Assembly (NCBI GenBank): GCA_013694845.1
Contig: JACDBQ010000788.1
Coordinates: forward strand, 1-12,825
Length of the DNA: 12,825 bases
Origin: Acidobacteriota bacterium
GTDB taxonomy: Bacteria; Acidobacteriota; Vicinamibacteria; Vicinamibacterales; 2-12-FULL-66-21
Direction of reading: 5' to 3'
Position 1 is the first letter of the stretch, and the number at the start of each line of letters is the position of its first letter. The translations under genes were made by a program, and so were the position numbers. The notes under the pieces are model-generated. The model was not told the origin of the DNA. It did no database searches and saw nothing but the letters and a program-made list of their open reading frames with translations. Positions 1 to 7,616 of the stretch are shown here, one piece after another.

Positions 1-410
1 GCGACATCGATCTCGGCCATCACCTTGCGCAGCAGCGTGGTCGCCTCGAGCGCGTCCAGGCGCTGGTGGCGGAGCGTCTCGACCAGGGCGTTCACCTCGA
101 TCATGACCTCGCCGAGCGGATCACCGCCTTGGGCGCCTCTCGCGCGGATCGAGAAGTCCCCCTCGCCGAGCGCGGCCAGCAGGTTCGACAATGTCTGAAG
201 GGGCAGGACGACGCGCTCGCGAAGGGCGAAGGCGAATCCCAGGCAGACGGTGACGATCAGGACGCTCAGGGTCCACTGGACTTTCGGTGTGTAACCCTCG
301 GTCCACAGAAAGATCAGCGAAATGGCCGCGCCAGGCAACGCCGACGCCAGCGCCATCAACAGGATGCGCCGGTCGTGGCTCAGACGCGGGTGACGCGGAG
401 GAGAAGGCAA
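1..410 (-). CDS. Membrane sensor histidine kinase, N-terminal part (partial, runs off left edge)
   Basis: Only the sensor end is in the window (136 codons). The translation shows a first membrane helix at about residues 16-36 (beginning RRILLMALASALPG), a very short periplasmic loop (EGYTPKVQ), a second helix at about 46-63, then a HAMP-like linker (ERVVLPLQTLSNLLAALGEG) and the start of a coiled coil before the edge. Kinase HisKA/HATPase domains are not visible and are inferred. The gene follows a sigma-54 response regulator on the same strand, so it is most likely that regulator's partner. No ATG precedes the first helix. The frame opens after an in-frame TGA, and the best start that keeps the basic N-terminus is TTG at 410; an ATG at 356 would begin inside helix 1. 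Neither has a clear Shine-Dalgarno. The frame and topology are well supported; the start is uncertain. Confidence 0.8.
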   Translation of the reverse strand, partial: MPSPPRHPRLSHDRRILLMALASALPGAAISLIFLWTEGYTPKVQWTLSVLIVTVCLGFAFALRERVVLPLQTLSNLLAALGEGDFSIRARGAQGGDPLGEVMIEVNALVETLRHQRLDALEATTLLRKVMAEIDV

Positions 411-419
411 ATGGTCGAA

Positions 420-447
420 ACTCAGAACAGCGCACTCAGAACTCAGA
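420..447. repeat. Heptamer repeat array (ACTCAGA type) between regulator and kinase genes
   Basis: The 118-base gap between the regulator stop and the assigned kinase start carries units in exact 7-base register: ACTCAGA at 420-426, a diverged unit at 427-433, then ACTCAGA at 434-440 and 441-447. An inverted copy, TCTGAGT, lies at 519-525 just before the regulator stop, so the gap could fold with the array as one arm. No promoter or terminator with a T-run was recognised here. The repeats resemble in style, not in exact word, those at 4377-4469 and 5238-5258. Confidence 0.6.
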
Positions 448-528
448 GAACCCAGCGCTCCGAATCAAACCTGATTCTCAGTTTCTCTCGTCCGGCGTCT
501 GAGCTCTTTGTTCGGAATTCTGAGTCTA

Positions 529-1950
529 CTAGAGTCCGTAGCGCTGCAGGCGGCGGTAGAGTGCGCTGCGGCTCAAGCCCAGCGCCTTCGCGGCCTGGCT
601 GACGTTGCCGTCGTACCGCGTCATCGCTTTCTTGATCAGGAAGCACTCGACGTCCTCGAGACTCATGTCTTCCAGGCGGCCGGTGGTGGCCTGCCCGGTC
701 GCCCGCAGGCCGAGGTCCGCAGGTTTCACGAGTGGACCGGGAGCCATCAGGACGGCACGTTCGATCGCGTGATCCAGTTCGCGGACATTGCCGGGCCAGG
801 AGTGTTCCAGCAGCATCTGCATGGCGCCGCCCTCGAACCCGGTCAGACGCTTGCGGTAGCGCTGCGCGTGCTGCCGCAGGAAGTGCTGGGCGAGAAGCGG
901 CGTGTCGTCGCGACGGTCCCGGAGGGGCGGGATCCGGATCTCGATCGTGTTCAACCGGAAGAGCAGGTCCTGGCGGAAGCGGCCCGCGTTGACTTCGTCG
1001 TTCAGGTCCGCGTTGGTCGCGGAGATGATGCGGACGTTCACCCGGCGTGTTCGGGAGGAGCCCAGTCGCTCGAACTCGCCGGTCTCGATGACCCGCAGCA
1101 GCTTGGCCTGCTGGCTGATAGGAACGTTGGCGATCTCGTCCAGGAAGAGGGTGGCCTGGTCGGCGAGCTCGAAGCGGCCGACACGATCCGCCTTCGCGTC
1201 AGTGAAGGCGCCACGGACGTGGCCAAACAGCTCGCTTTCGAACACGCCTTCCGACACGCCACCCGAATTGACGATCACCATGGGGCGTGACGCGCGGCTC
1301 GAGACGGCGTGGAGCGCGCGGGCCACCACACCCTTGCCGGTGCCGTTCTCGCCCAGCACGAGGATGTTGGCATCCGACGGTCCCACCCGCGAAACCACCT
1401 GCAGCACGTTCTGCATCGCCGCCGACTCGGCGATGATGCTCGGCATACCCTCGCCGCGAAGGAGCGAGTTCTCGGCTTCGAGCCGCTGTCCTTTGCGGAT
1501 GGCCTGGCTCAGTTCGATCTGCGTGCGGACGATGGCGAGCAGCCGCGCGTTGTCCCAGGGTTTCTGGATGAAGTCCCGGGCGCCGCGGCGCATGGCTTCG
1601 ACCGCCACCTCGACGCTGCCCCAGGCGGTCATCACGACCACGGGTAGGGTCGGGTCGAGCCCCTGGATCCGGGAGAGCAGATTGAGCCCTTCTTCCCCTG
1701 ACGTCGTATCCCGCGTGTAATTCAGGTCGATGAGCGCCACGTCGAACTCGCGCGCTTCGACGGCCGCGAGCACGCCGGCCGGCGACGACGCGGTTTCGAG
1801 ATGAAATCCCTCTCCCTTGAGAAGCAGTCGCAGTGCTTCGAGCACGTCCGACTGGTCGTCGGCGATCAGCACGCGCGGATCCGCGGACCGCTGCGGAACG
1901 CGTTCACCGTCGCGGGAGGCTCGATCCTTGAGATGGTCGGTAATCAACAT
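529..1950 (-). CDS. NtrC-type sigma-54-dependent response regulator (REC-AAA+-Fis HTH)
   Basis: 473 residues with the full three-domain layout. The receiver spans about 26-145, with acidic pair D31/D32, phospho-acceptor D75 (VALIDLNY), T108 and K130. The AAA+ domain has Walker A GENGTGKG (200-207), a GAFTDA loop (248-253) where the classical sequence is GAFTGA, Walker B TLFLDE (267-272) and arginine-finger-region residues in FRQDLLFRLN. A C-terminal Fis-type helix-turn-helix lies at 448-472. By family knowledge, phosphorylation drives oligomerisation and ATP-dependent opening of sigma-54 RNA polymerase complexes. It starts 18 bases after the permease stop and precedes a sensor kinase, so it is the last-but-one visible gene of the export operon. 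ATG at 1950 is the only start well upstream of the receiver; its ribosome site is weak. The candidate -24/-12 element at 6610-6625 makes autoregulation likely. Confidence 0.95.
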   Translation of the reverse strand: MLITDHLKDRASRDGERVPQRSADPRVLIADDQSDVLEALRLLLKGEGFHLETASSPAGVLAAVEAREFDVALIDLNYTRDTTSGEEGLNLLSRIQGLDPTLPVVVMTAWGSVEVAVEAMRRGARDFIQKPWDNARLLAIVRTQIELSQAIRKGQRLEAENSLLRGEGMPSIIAESAAMQNVLQVVSRVGPSDANILVLGENGTGKGVVARALHAVSSRASRPMVIVNSGGVSEGVFESELFGHVRGAFTDAKADRVGRFELADQATLFLDEIANVPISQQAKLLRVIETGEFERLGSSRTRRVNVRIISATNADLNDEVNAGRFRQDLLFRLNTIEIRIPPLRDRRDDTPLLAQHFLRQHAQRYRKRLTGFEGGAMQMLLEHSWPGNVRELDHAIERAVLMAPGPLVKPADLGLRATGQATTGRLEDMSLEDVECFLIKKAMTRYDGNVSQAAKALGLSRSALYRRLQRYGL

Positions 1951-1968
1951 ATGGGTTCCGGCGGCTGA

Positions 1969-4374
1969 CTACTCTGTCCGTAATGCGATGAGCGGGTCGA
2001 TTCGAGTGGCCCGCCGCGCCGGAACATAGCTGGCGATGACCGCGACGGTCGCGAGCAGGGCCGATGTGGCGACGAACGTCCATGGATCCCGCGCCCCCAC
2101 GTTCGGCAGCAGATCCGGGGGCACGATCGTCGACAACCCGAGGGCCAGCACGACACCCGCGACGAGGCCGATGGCGACGAGCAGCAGCCCGTGACCGAGC
2201 ACCAGCCGCAGCACGTTGGACGGCTGCGCGCCAAGCGCCATCCGCACGCCGATCTCCCGGGTGCGTTGTCCGACGCCGTAGCTCGCCACGCCGTAGAGAC
2301 CGATCGACGCGAGCAGCAGCGCGAGCCCGCCGAAGGTGGACAGCACGATCACGTTGATGCGCAGGGGGGCGAGCGAATCGGCGACCTGCGTTTCGAGCGT
2401 CCGGATGTCAAAGACCGAAAGTGTCGGGTCGATCTCCTGGACCTGCCGGCGCACGGTCGCGGCCAGCCCCCCCGCATCCCCCGCAGCCCGCACGTGCAGG
2501 GCGGCCTGCGGCGTGTAGTTCTGACGGATCGGCTGGTAGATGAACGGGATCGGCTCTTCCGCGACGCCGTTGTACTTCGCGTTACGCGCGACCCCGACCA
2601 CGGTGGTGAAGTCCGCGTCACCGAAGAACTTGAACCGTTTGCCGAGCGCGTCCTGCCCCGGCCAGAACCGCTCGGCCATGGTCTCGTTGACGATGACGAC
2701 CAGAGGCGCACCCGGCGAATCGGTGCTCGCGAAATCGCGCCCTCGCAACAGCGGGATGCCGAGTGTGTCGAGGTAACCGGTGCTGACCGAGTTCACCTGC
2801 ACCAGAATCCGGTCCTGGGTGGTGGTGTCGGCCCCTTCCGGCAGGACGCTGCGGAGCAATCCCCCGGCGAGCGGCGGATTCTGCGCGACCGCGGCCAGCT
2901 GCACCCCGGCCACGCCGGCGACGCGCTCCACGACCTGCTGGTAGAAAAGCTGGCCACGCTCCGGCGTATAGCCTTCGCGCCCGAGGTTGAAGTCCATCAC
3001 CAGCACACCGCGCGTCTCGAATCCGGTATCGGTGGCCTGAGCGTCGCGAAAGCTGCGGAGAAAGAGCCCCGCGGCGATCAGCGAGATCAGCGACAGGGCC
3101 ACCTGGGATACGACCAGCACCTGGCGCAGGCTGACGAACCGGTGCCAGCCCCGTCCGGTACCGCTCGGGGCCGTTTCATTCTTCAGGACGGGCAGGACGT
3201 CGGGCCTCGAGCCCTGGATCGCCGGCGCGAGACCGAAGAGCATCCCTGTGGCCAGCGCGAGGAGGGCGGTGAACGTGAGGACACGTCCGTCGATCGTCAG
3301 GCTGTCGTCGACCGGCACCGGCAACTGCAGGTCGGCGGCGAGGAGCGCGTCCATCAGCCAGTAGGCGAGCATCAGGCCGAGCGCACCGCCGAGCACCGAC
3401 AACAGGACGCTCTCGGTGAGGAGCTGCCGCACGAGTCGCCCGCGTCCGGCGCCGAGCGCGAGCCGGATGGCGATCTCCTTGCGGCGCTGGTTGGCGCGCG
3501 CGAGCATCAGGTTCGCGATATTGACGCACGCGATCAGCAGCACGATCCCGACGACGGTCATCAGGATCATCGAGATCTGCACTACCTGCCCGCCACCTTG
3601 CCCGCCTGGATTCAGCCGGGCGTCGAGCAGGGGCACCGCGCCCGCGCCCCGTCCTTTGTTATCGTTCGGGAACGCCTGTTCGAGGGTGACGCCCGGCTTC
3701 ATGCGCCCGAAGGCAAACAGGAAAAGGCCGCGGCGCTGCTCGTACCAGTCGAAGTTCGGCTGGGCCACCGCGTGCATCGACATCGGGACCCAGATCGACG
3801 GGCCGCCGCCCAGAAGCGTCCCGGTGAATCCCTTCGGTGCGACGCCGATCACGGTGAAAGGTGTCCGGTTGAATGTCAGGGTCTTGCCGACGATGCCCGG
3901 ATCGCTGCCAAGGCTGCGTTGCCAGAACCCGTGACTGAGCACCGTGACGGGGGTCGGGATGACGTCCTCCTCGCGCATGAAACCGCGGCCGATGGCTGGC
4001 TGCGCGCCAAGCAGCGAGAAATAGTTCCCAGACACGACCTGCGCCGGGATCTGTTCCGAATCGTTGCCCGTGCTCCAGTTCAACTGCGCGAACGTGAAGG
4101 CCGCCGTCTCGGTGAAAACCTGGTTCTGATCTCGAACATCCTGGTAGTTGAGATGCGAAAAGGGAAGGTTGCCCGGATTCCGCTGGTCGGTCATGAAGAT
4201 CGACGCCAGCTCCGACGGTTGCTCGACCGGAATCGGACGAAGGAGGACGGCGTTCACCAGGCTGAAGATCGCGGTGTTGGCCCCGATCCCCAGCGCCAGC
4301 GACAGCGCCGCCACGAGCGTGAAGGCGGGACTTCGGACGAGCATCCGGAGTCCGTAAGTGAGGTCGTGGATCAT
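1969..4374 (-). CDS. ABC transporter permease, duplicated MacB/FtsX type (ADOP family)
   Basis: 801 residues, about twice a MacB-type transmembrane half. The N-terminus (YGLRMLVRSPAFTLVAALSL) and overall layout fit the acidobacterial duplicated orphan permease family. Hydrophobic segments lie near 18-45, 268-291, 322-345, 366-386, 417-440, 674-698, 724-748 and 765-784, with large extracytoplasmic domains at about 46-265 and 441-670. The duplication is visible in paired cytoplasmic coupling motifs, RRKEIAIRLALGA (297-309) and RTREIGVRMALGA (704-716). It probably couples ATP hydrolysis to movement of a substrate in the periplasm or envelope; the substrate is unknown. Unlike orphan members of the family, it sits downstream of a matching ATPase and adaptor. 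Its ATG has no Shine-Dalgarno and comes two bases after a 35-bp hairpin arm. Confidence 0.93.
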   Translation of the reverse strand: MIHDLTYGLRMLVRSPAFTLVAALSLALGIGANTAIFSLVNAVLLRPIPVEQPSELASIFMTDQRNPGNLPFSHLNYQDVRDQNQVFTETAAFTFAQLNWSTGNDSEQIPAQVVSGNYFSLLGAQPAIGRGFMREEDVIPTPVTVLSHGFWQRSLGSDPGIVGKTLTFNRTPFTVIGVAPKGFTGTLLGGGPSIWVPMSMHAVAQPNFDWYEQRRGLFLFAFGRMKPGVTLEQAFPNDNKGRGAGAVPLLDARLNPGGQGGGQVVQISMILMTVVGIVLLIACVNIANLMLARANQRRKEIAIRLALGAGRGRLVRQLLTESVLLSVLGGALGLMLAYWLMDALLAADLQLPVPVDDSLTIDGRVLTFTALLALATGMLFGLAPAIQGSRPDVLPVLKNETAPSGTGRGWHRFVSLRQVLVVSQVALSLISLIAAGLFLRSFRDAQATDTGFETRGVLVMDFNLGREGYTPERGQLFYQQVVERVAGVAGVQLAAVAQNPPLAGGLLRSVLPEGADTTTQDRILVQVNSVSTGYLDTLGIPLLRGRDFASTDSPGAPLVVIVNETMAERFWPGQDALGKRFKFFGDADFTTVVGVARNAKYNGVAEEPIPFIYQPIRQNYTPQAALHVRAAGDAGGLAATVRRQVQEIDPTLSVFDIRTLETQVADSLAPLRINVIVLSTFGGLALLLASIGLYGVASYGVGQRTREIGVRMALGAQPSNVLRLVLGHGLLLVAIGLVAGVVLALGLSTIVPPDLLPNVGARDPWTFVATSALLATVAVIASYVPARRATRIDPLIALRTE

Positions 4375-4376
4375 GG

Positions 4377-4469
4377 CAATGCTGAAGGCTGAATGCTGAA
4401 TGCTGAAGTAATGCTGAACGTCAGAATTGCCCCCTTACTTCAGCATTCATCATTCAGCCTTCAGCATTG
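4377..4469. repeat. 35-bp near-perfect inverted repeat made of GCTGAAT-type heptamers
   Basis: Left arm 4377-4411 and right arm 4435-4469 are reverse complements with one mismatch, separated by a 23-base loop. The left arm reads as four 7-base units in register: GCTGAAG, GCTGAAT, GCTGAAT, GCTGAAG (4381-4408). A fifth, GCTGAAC, sits in the loop at 4413-4419. The structure fills the gap between the ATPase stop codon (4470-4472) and the permease ATG (4372-4374), leaving two bases. In the transcript it would form a long hairpin immediately before the permease start. There is no T-run, so it is not a standard terminator. A role in translation, mRNA processing or differential expression is inference. 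Confidence 0.85.
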
Positions 4470-5216
<747 letters not shown>

Positions 5217-5221
5217 CGTCG

Positions 5222-5228
5222 CTCCTTT
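5222..5228 (-). promoter_or_regulatory. Strong ribosome binding site of the ABC ATPase
   Basis: On the minus strand AAAGGAG lies five bases before the ATG at 5216. It fixes that start and contrasts with the permease and regulator starts, which lack a good site. Translation of the ATPase may therefore exceed that of the genes after it. Confidence 0.75.
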
Positions 5229-5237
5229 GAAAAAGCC

Positions 5238-5258
5238 ATCAGCTATCAGCTCTCAGCA
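5238..5258. repeat. Three tandem heptamers (ATCAGCT type) between adaptor and ATPase genes
   Basis: Units ATCAGCT (5238-5244), ATCAGCT (5245-5251) and CTCAGCA (5252-5258) run in 7-base register inside the 76-base gap between the adaptor stop and the ATPase ribosome site. They are a third version of the CAG-core heptamer theme in this operon. No terminator was seen in the gap. Confidence 0.6.
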
Positions 5259-5292
5259 CCGAGTTGGTCTGCTCCCTGCCTGTCCCCGGTCG

Positions 5293-6552
5293 TTATTGAT
5301 TCAACCGGATCCGGTCGTACGCGTCCTGGGCCGACATGTCCGAGAGGATCACCTGGTCGCCGGGCTGGAGCCCCTCGAGGATCTCGATCTCGTTCACCGA
5401 CGTGCGGCCAAGCCGAACCTGGACGCGGTGCGCTTCGCCGTTACCATCGAGTTTGAACAGCATCACGGTGCTGTTTTCCTGGCCGAACGCCGGGCGCCCG
5501 ACCTTGATCACGTCAGGGAGTTTTTCGAGCGTGATCGTGCCGTCGACGCTCAGGTCCGGTCTCGCGCCGGGAGGCAGCGCGCCGTCGAGCGAGATGTCGA
5601 CGCCGACGGTGCCTCCGGTGGACGCCGGGTCGATTCGGAGCACGCGTCCCTGGATGATCCCATTGCGGGTGTCGACTTCCGCGACCTGACCGATGCGGAT
5701 GTCTTTGGTCTGGGTTTCCGCGATCCGGACTTCCGCCTTGAGGCGCGTCGGGTCCGCCACGCGGGCGAGGTTGGTGCCCGGACCGATCGTCTGGCCGACT
5801 TCGACGGGAACCTGCGAGAGCACGCCCGCCATACCGGCTCGGACTTTCAGGTTGTCGAGCTGCTGCACCCGGAGCTCATATTGGGCGCGTCGCTGCGCGA
5901 CTTCGGCCTCCTGAGGACCCAGCTGTGACTTGATGCCGTTCTTGGTGTTCTCGAACTGCCGCTGGGAAATCGACAGCCGGTTTTTCAGGTCGGCTGTCTG
6001 GGACCGGATCTGCTTCACCTGCAGTTGCGACACCAGGCCGTCCTTCAGCAGTTCTTCCTGGGCTTCGAGGTTGAGCGCGGAGTTGTTGTACTGGGTCTCG
6101 ATGCTGGCCAGCTCCGACTGCTGCTGGAGGAGCGTCCGCTCGAGCTCCGCCTTGCGATTTTCGTAGGCTGCGAGTGCCGACTGGTGGCCCAGACGCCCGT
6201 CCTGCACCGACTGCTGGAGCTCGGGATTGCTCAGTTCGAGGATGACGGTCGTCGCCGTCACGGTCGCACCAGGACGAAGCAGGATCCGCTCAACCCGCCC
6301 CTGCGTGGTCGTGTTGATCCAGCGGATGTCTTCGGGGACCAGCGTGCCGGACCCGCGAACGAGACGAAGCATCGGTCCGCGCTTGACGGTATCGACCCAG
6401 ACGGCGGCGCGGTCGACCCCAGGTGCAGCCGGCTTCAACCGCGACACGCCAACCGTGATGAGAATGATGACGACCAGCGCGGAGGTCGCCATGAGGGCGC
6501 GCTTGATCTTTTTTTTCTTCGCTACTGTTGCGGGACGTGCGATGTCGACCAT
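5293..6552 (-). CDS. Periplasmic adaptor / membrane fusion protein (HlyD/MacA-like)
   Basis: 419 residues from the chosen ATG. A basic stretch (AKKKKIKR, 11-18) leads into a single membrane helix at about 20-37. A lipoyl half-motif follows (GRVERILLRPGATVTA), then a long heptad-rich, Gln/Glu/Leu-rich coiled coil at about 113-235. The second lipoyl half (AGMAGVLSQVPVEVGQTI), a beta-barrel at about 268-345 and a membrane-proximal domain complete the protein. This is the architecture of adaptors that bridge inner-membrane transporters to an outer-membrane exit duct. No outer-membrane TolC-like gene is in view. It is the first gene of the operon. The frame stays open upstream to a TTG at 6600, but the ATG at 6552 is preferred because it is preceded by AGAGG and places the helix at a normal distance; the TTG would also fall at the predicted transcription start. 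Confidence 0.93.
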   Translation of the reverse strand: MVDIARPATVAKKKKIKRALMATSALVVIILITVGVSRLKPAAPGVDRAAVWVDTVKRGPMLRLVRGSGTLVPEDIRWINTTTQGRVERILLRPGATVTATTVILELSNPELQQSVQDGRLGHQSALAAYENRKAELERTLLQQQSELASIETQYNNSALNLEAQEELLKDGLVSQLQVKQIRSQTADLKNRLSISQRQFENTKNGIKSQLGPQEAEVAQRRAQYELRVQQLDNLKVRAGMAGVLSQVPVEVGQTIGPGTNLARVADPTRLKAEVRIAETQTKDIRIGQVAEVDTRNGIIQGRVLRIDPASTGGTVGVDISLDGALPPGARPDLSVDGTITLEKLPDVIKVGRPAFGQENSTVMLFKLDGNGEAHRVQVRLGRTSVNEIEILEGLQPGDQVILSDMSAQDAYDRIRLNQ

Positions 6553-6609
6553 GTAGAGCCTCTGGCTTGAATCCGGGGAGCGGGATGGACACCCGGGCAA
6601 TCCAGTTTA

Positions 6610-6625
6610 ACCAAACGGGGTGCCA
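6610..6625 (-). promoter_or_regulatory. Candidate sigma-54 (-24/-12) promoter of the export operon
   Basis: The minus strand reads TGGCAC, five bases, then TTGGT. The -24 hexamer is a perfect match to the sigma-54 consensus and the spacing to the -12 element is exact; the -12 box has GG where GC is usual. The start of transcription would fall near 6599, giving a leader of roughly 47 bases to the adaptor ATG at 6552. The operon itself encodes a sigma-54 activator, which makes the site more credible. It is a sequence prediction only. Confidence 0.65.
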
Positions 6626-6638
6626 CGGTTCACGTGGC
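6622..6638. repeat. Inverted repeat GCCACG-N5-CGTGGC over the -24 element
   Basis: Perfect 6-bp arms (6622-6627 and 6633-6638) flank GTTCA. The left arm overlaps the -24 box of the minus-strand promoter, a position where a bound protein could block or modulate sigma-54 polymerase. It could equally be coincidental in GC-rich DNA. Confidence 0.4.
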
Positions 6639-6868
6639 CTCCAGACCCTTTAGATCCAATGATTTATCGTCAATCGTGACCACCCGGTTATTCCGTTGGA
6701 TGCCCGTATGTGACACGGTCCGTCCCGGAATCGAACAGCGACCAGGCGTGCTCGGTGCGTCGCTTGTCGGATCGTGCAATTGGACGAGAGAGGTGCGGTT
6801 CTGGTTTAGAACAATTCGCGCAGGCGATGAAACGCGGGACGGCACGCGGAATGCGAGCGACTCCCGGT
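6626..6868. other. Divergent intergenic region between export operon and ClpP-like gene
   Basis: The gap between the adaptor ATG (6552) and the chosen peptidase ATG (6869) is 316 bases, of which this is the part upstream of the sigma-54 element. The reading frame of the peptidase stays open back to a GTG at 6710, but residues before 6869 look unlike any ClpP N-terminus. The stretch at 6655-6705 is less GC-rich than its surroundings, and a GTTCT-N5-AGAAC inverted repeat lies at 6798-6812. Activator sites for the sigma-54 promoter would be expected at roughly 6680-6760, but no convincing palindrome was recognised there. No convincing sigma-70 promoter for the peptidase was found. Confidence 0.5.
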
Positions 6869-7609
6869 ATGAGTGAGTTCAGCGATCGCCTGGTCGGAGA
6901 GTTGATCGATGCGGTAAAGGCGGCACTCAAGAAAGATCAATCCGATAAACTGCGCGACGTTTACCTGATTGGCGACATCGATAAGGACACCGCGCGCTCG
7001 GCGATCGAACGAATCCGCGAGCTGGCGAGCGAGGGGCCGGGGCCGATCACCATCTACCTCAACACTGCGGGAGGCAACGTCACCGATGGGCTGGCCCTCC
7101 ACGACGCCATCCTGCAGATCGTTGCCCAGGGCTTCGAAATGATCATCGTCGTTCAGGGCATGGCGTATTCGATGGGCTCGGTGGTGCTGCAAGCTGCCAG
7201 CCCCGGACGACGGCTCTGCTTTCCGCACTCGTGGATCATGATCCACGAGCCAGCCAAGTGGGCCGGGTGGCAGTCGACCACGGCCGCAGCGCAGCACCTC
7301 GACCGGCTGAAGCAGATGCAGAGCCAGATCTATCGCATTCTCTCCGCGAAGTCAGGTAAGCCTCTGCGGCAGATCATCCGTGACACCAGGCGCAACGATT
7401 TCTATCTCGATGCCACGCGGGCCCTCGAATACGGGTTAGTTGACCGGGTGCTCGGCGTCGCGCATGCATCCACACCGGTGCTCTCCGAGGTTGCTGAGTC
7501 TGGGTTGCTTCCATCAACCGAACTGCCGGCTGCTGCAGCCGCGGCCGCGTCGGAACACCATCCTGCGCAGGTAACCCCGTCCATAACTGCTGAGCACAGT
7601 TCAGATTAG
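6869..7609 (+). CDS. ClpP-like serine peptidase (S14 family)
   Basis: 246 residues from the chosen start. Family motifs in order are YLNTAGGNVTDGLALHDA (canonical NSPGG), the nucleophile motif GMAYSMGSV with Ser101, PHSWIMIHEP with His126, and DTRRNDFYLDATRALEYGLVD with Asp177, giving a complete triad at nearly the same spacing as E. coli ClpP. The C-terminus has an extension of about 50 residues with an alanine run (AAAAAAA), absent from housekeeping ClpP. No ClpX or ClpA ATPase is adjacent, so it may be an accessory ClpP paralogue that pairs with an ATPase encoded elsewhere, or it may act alone. The start is unsure: ATGs at 6827, 6851 and 6869 and a GTG at 6710 share the frame without a clear Shine-Dalgarno. 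ATG 6869 gives a ClpP-sized N-terminus. Confidence 0.85.
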   Translation: MSEFSDRLVGELIDAVKAALKKDQSDKLRDVYLIGDIDKDTARSAIERIRELASEGPGPITIYLNTAGGNVTDGLALHDAILQIVAQGFEMIIVVQGMAYSMGSVVLQAASPGRRLCFPHSWIMIHEPAKWAGWQSTTAAAQHLDRLKQMQSQIYRILSAKSGKPLRQIIRDTRRNDFYLDATRALEYGLVDRVLGVAHASTPVLSEVAESGLLPSTELPAAAAAAASEHHPAQVTPSITAEHSSD

Positions 7610-7616
7610 CTGAGCA
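7585..7616. repeat. Small repeats at the 3' end of the peptidase gene
   Basis: GCTGAGCA occurs twice in the same orientation (7589-7596 and 7609-7616), ending one base before the -24 element of the downstream promoter. AACTG and CAGTT (7585-7589, 7597-7601) form a short inverted repeat around the first copy. No T-run follows, so this is not an obvious terminator. Binding-site function is possible but unproven. Confidence 0.35.

Noticed and set aside
121..435. Minus-strand 104-residue open frame at the left edge with an ATG start
   Set aside because: The neighbouring frame on the same strand encodes two membrane helices and a HAMP linker, as expected next to the response regulator; this frame is arginine- and proline-rich without motifs.
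508..1290. Plus-strand open frame antisense to the response regulator
   Set aside because: Opposite strand of the AAA+ and Fis domains of a complete regulator; composition is typical of a shadow frame.
2191..4392. 733-residue plus-strand open frame antisense to the permease
   Set aside because: It is rich in Arg, Asp, His and Gln, shows no domain motifs and lies exactly opposite a well-supported gene. Long antisense frames are expected in GC-rich DNA with biased third positions.
4377..4469. Rho-independent terminator or CRISPR-like array between ATPase and permease
   Set aside because: There is no T-run after the hairpin and no spacer-repeat layout; the unit is only 7 bases and the arms are inverted.
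6553..6600. Upstream TTG start for the adaptor protein
   Set aside because: The added 16 residues look unlike a signal region, the codon coincides with the predicted transcription start, and ATG 6552 has AGAGG at a workable distance.
6680..6720. TTGACG-like -35 on the minus strand upstream of the export operon
   Set aside because: No acceptable -10 box at 16-18 bases; the sigma-54 element is a much better match.
6780..6813. Possible sigma-70 promoter (TTGGAC followed by TTTAGA or TAGAAC) for the ClpP-like gene
   Set aside because: Spacing is 19 bases or more and the -10 match is poor; not enough to call.
6748..7463. GTGCTCGG followed by CGTCGC upstream of both sigma-54 promoters (6748 and 7448) as a shared enhancer
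   Set aside because: A shared 8-mer between two windows of this size is not unlikely by chance, the orientation relative to the promoters differs, and neither copy is palindromic as NtrC-type sites usually are.
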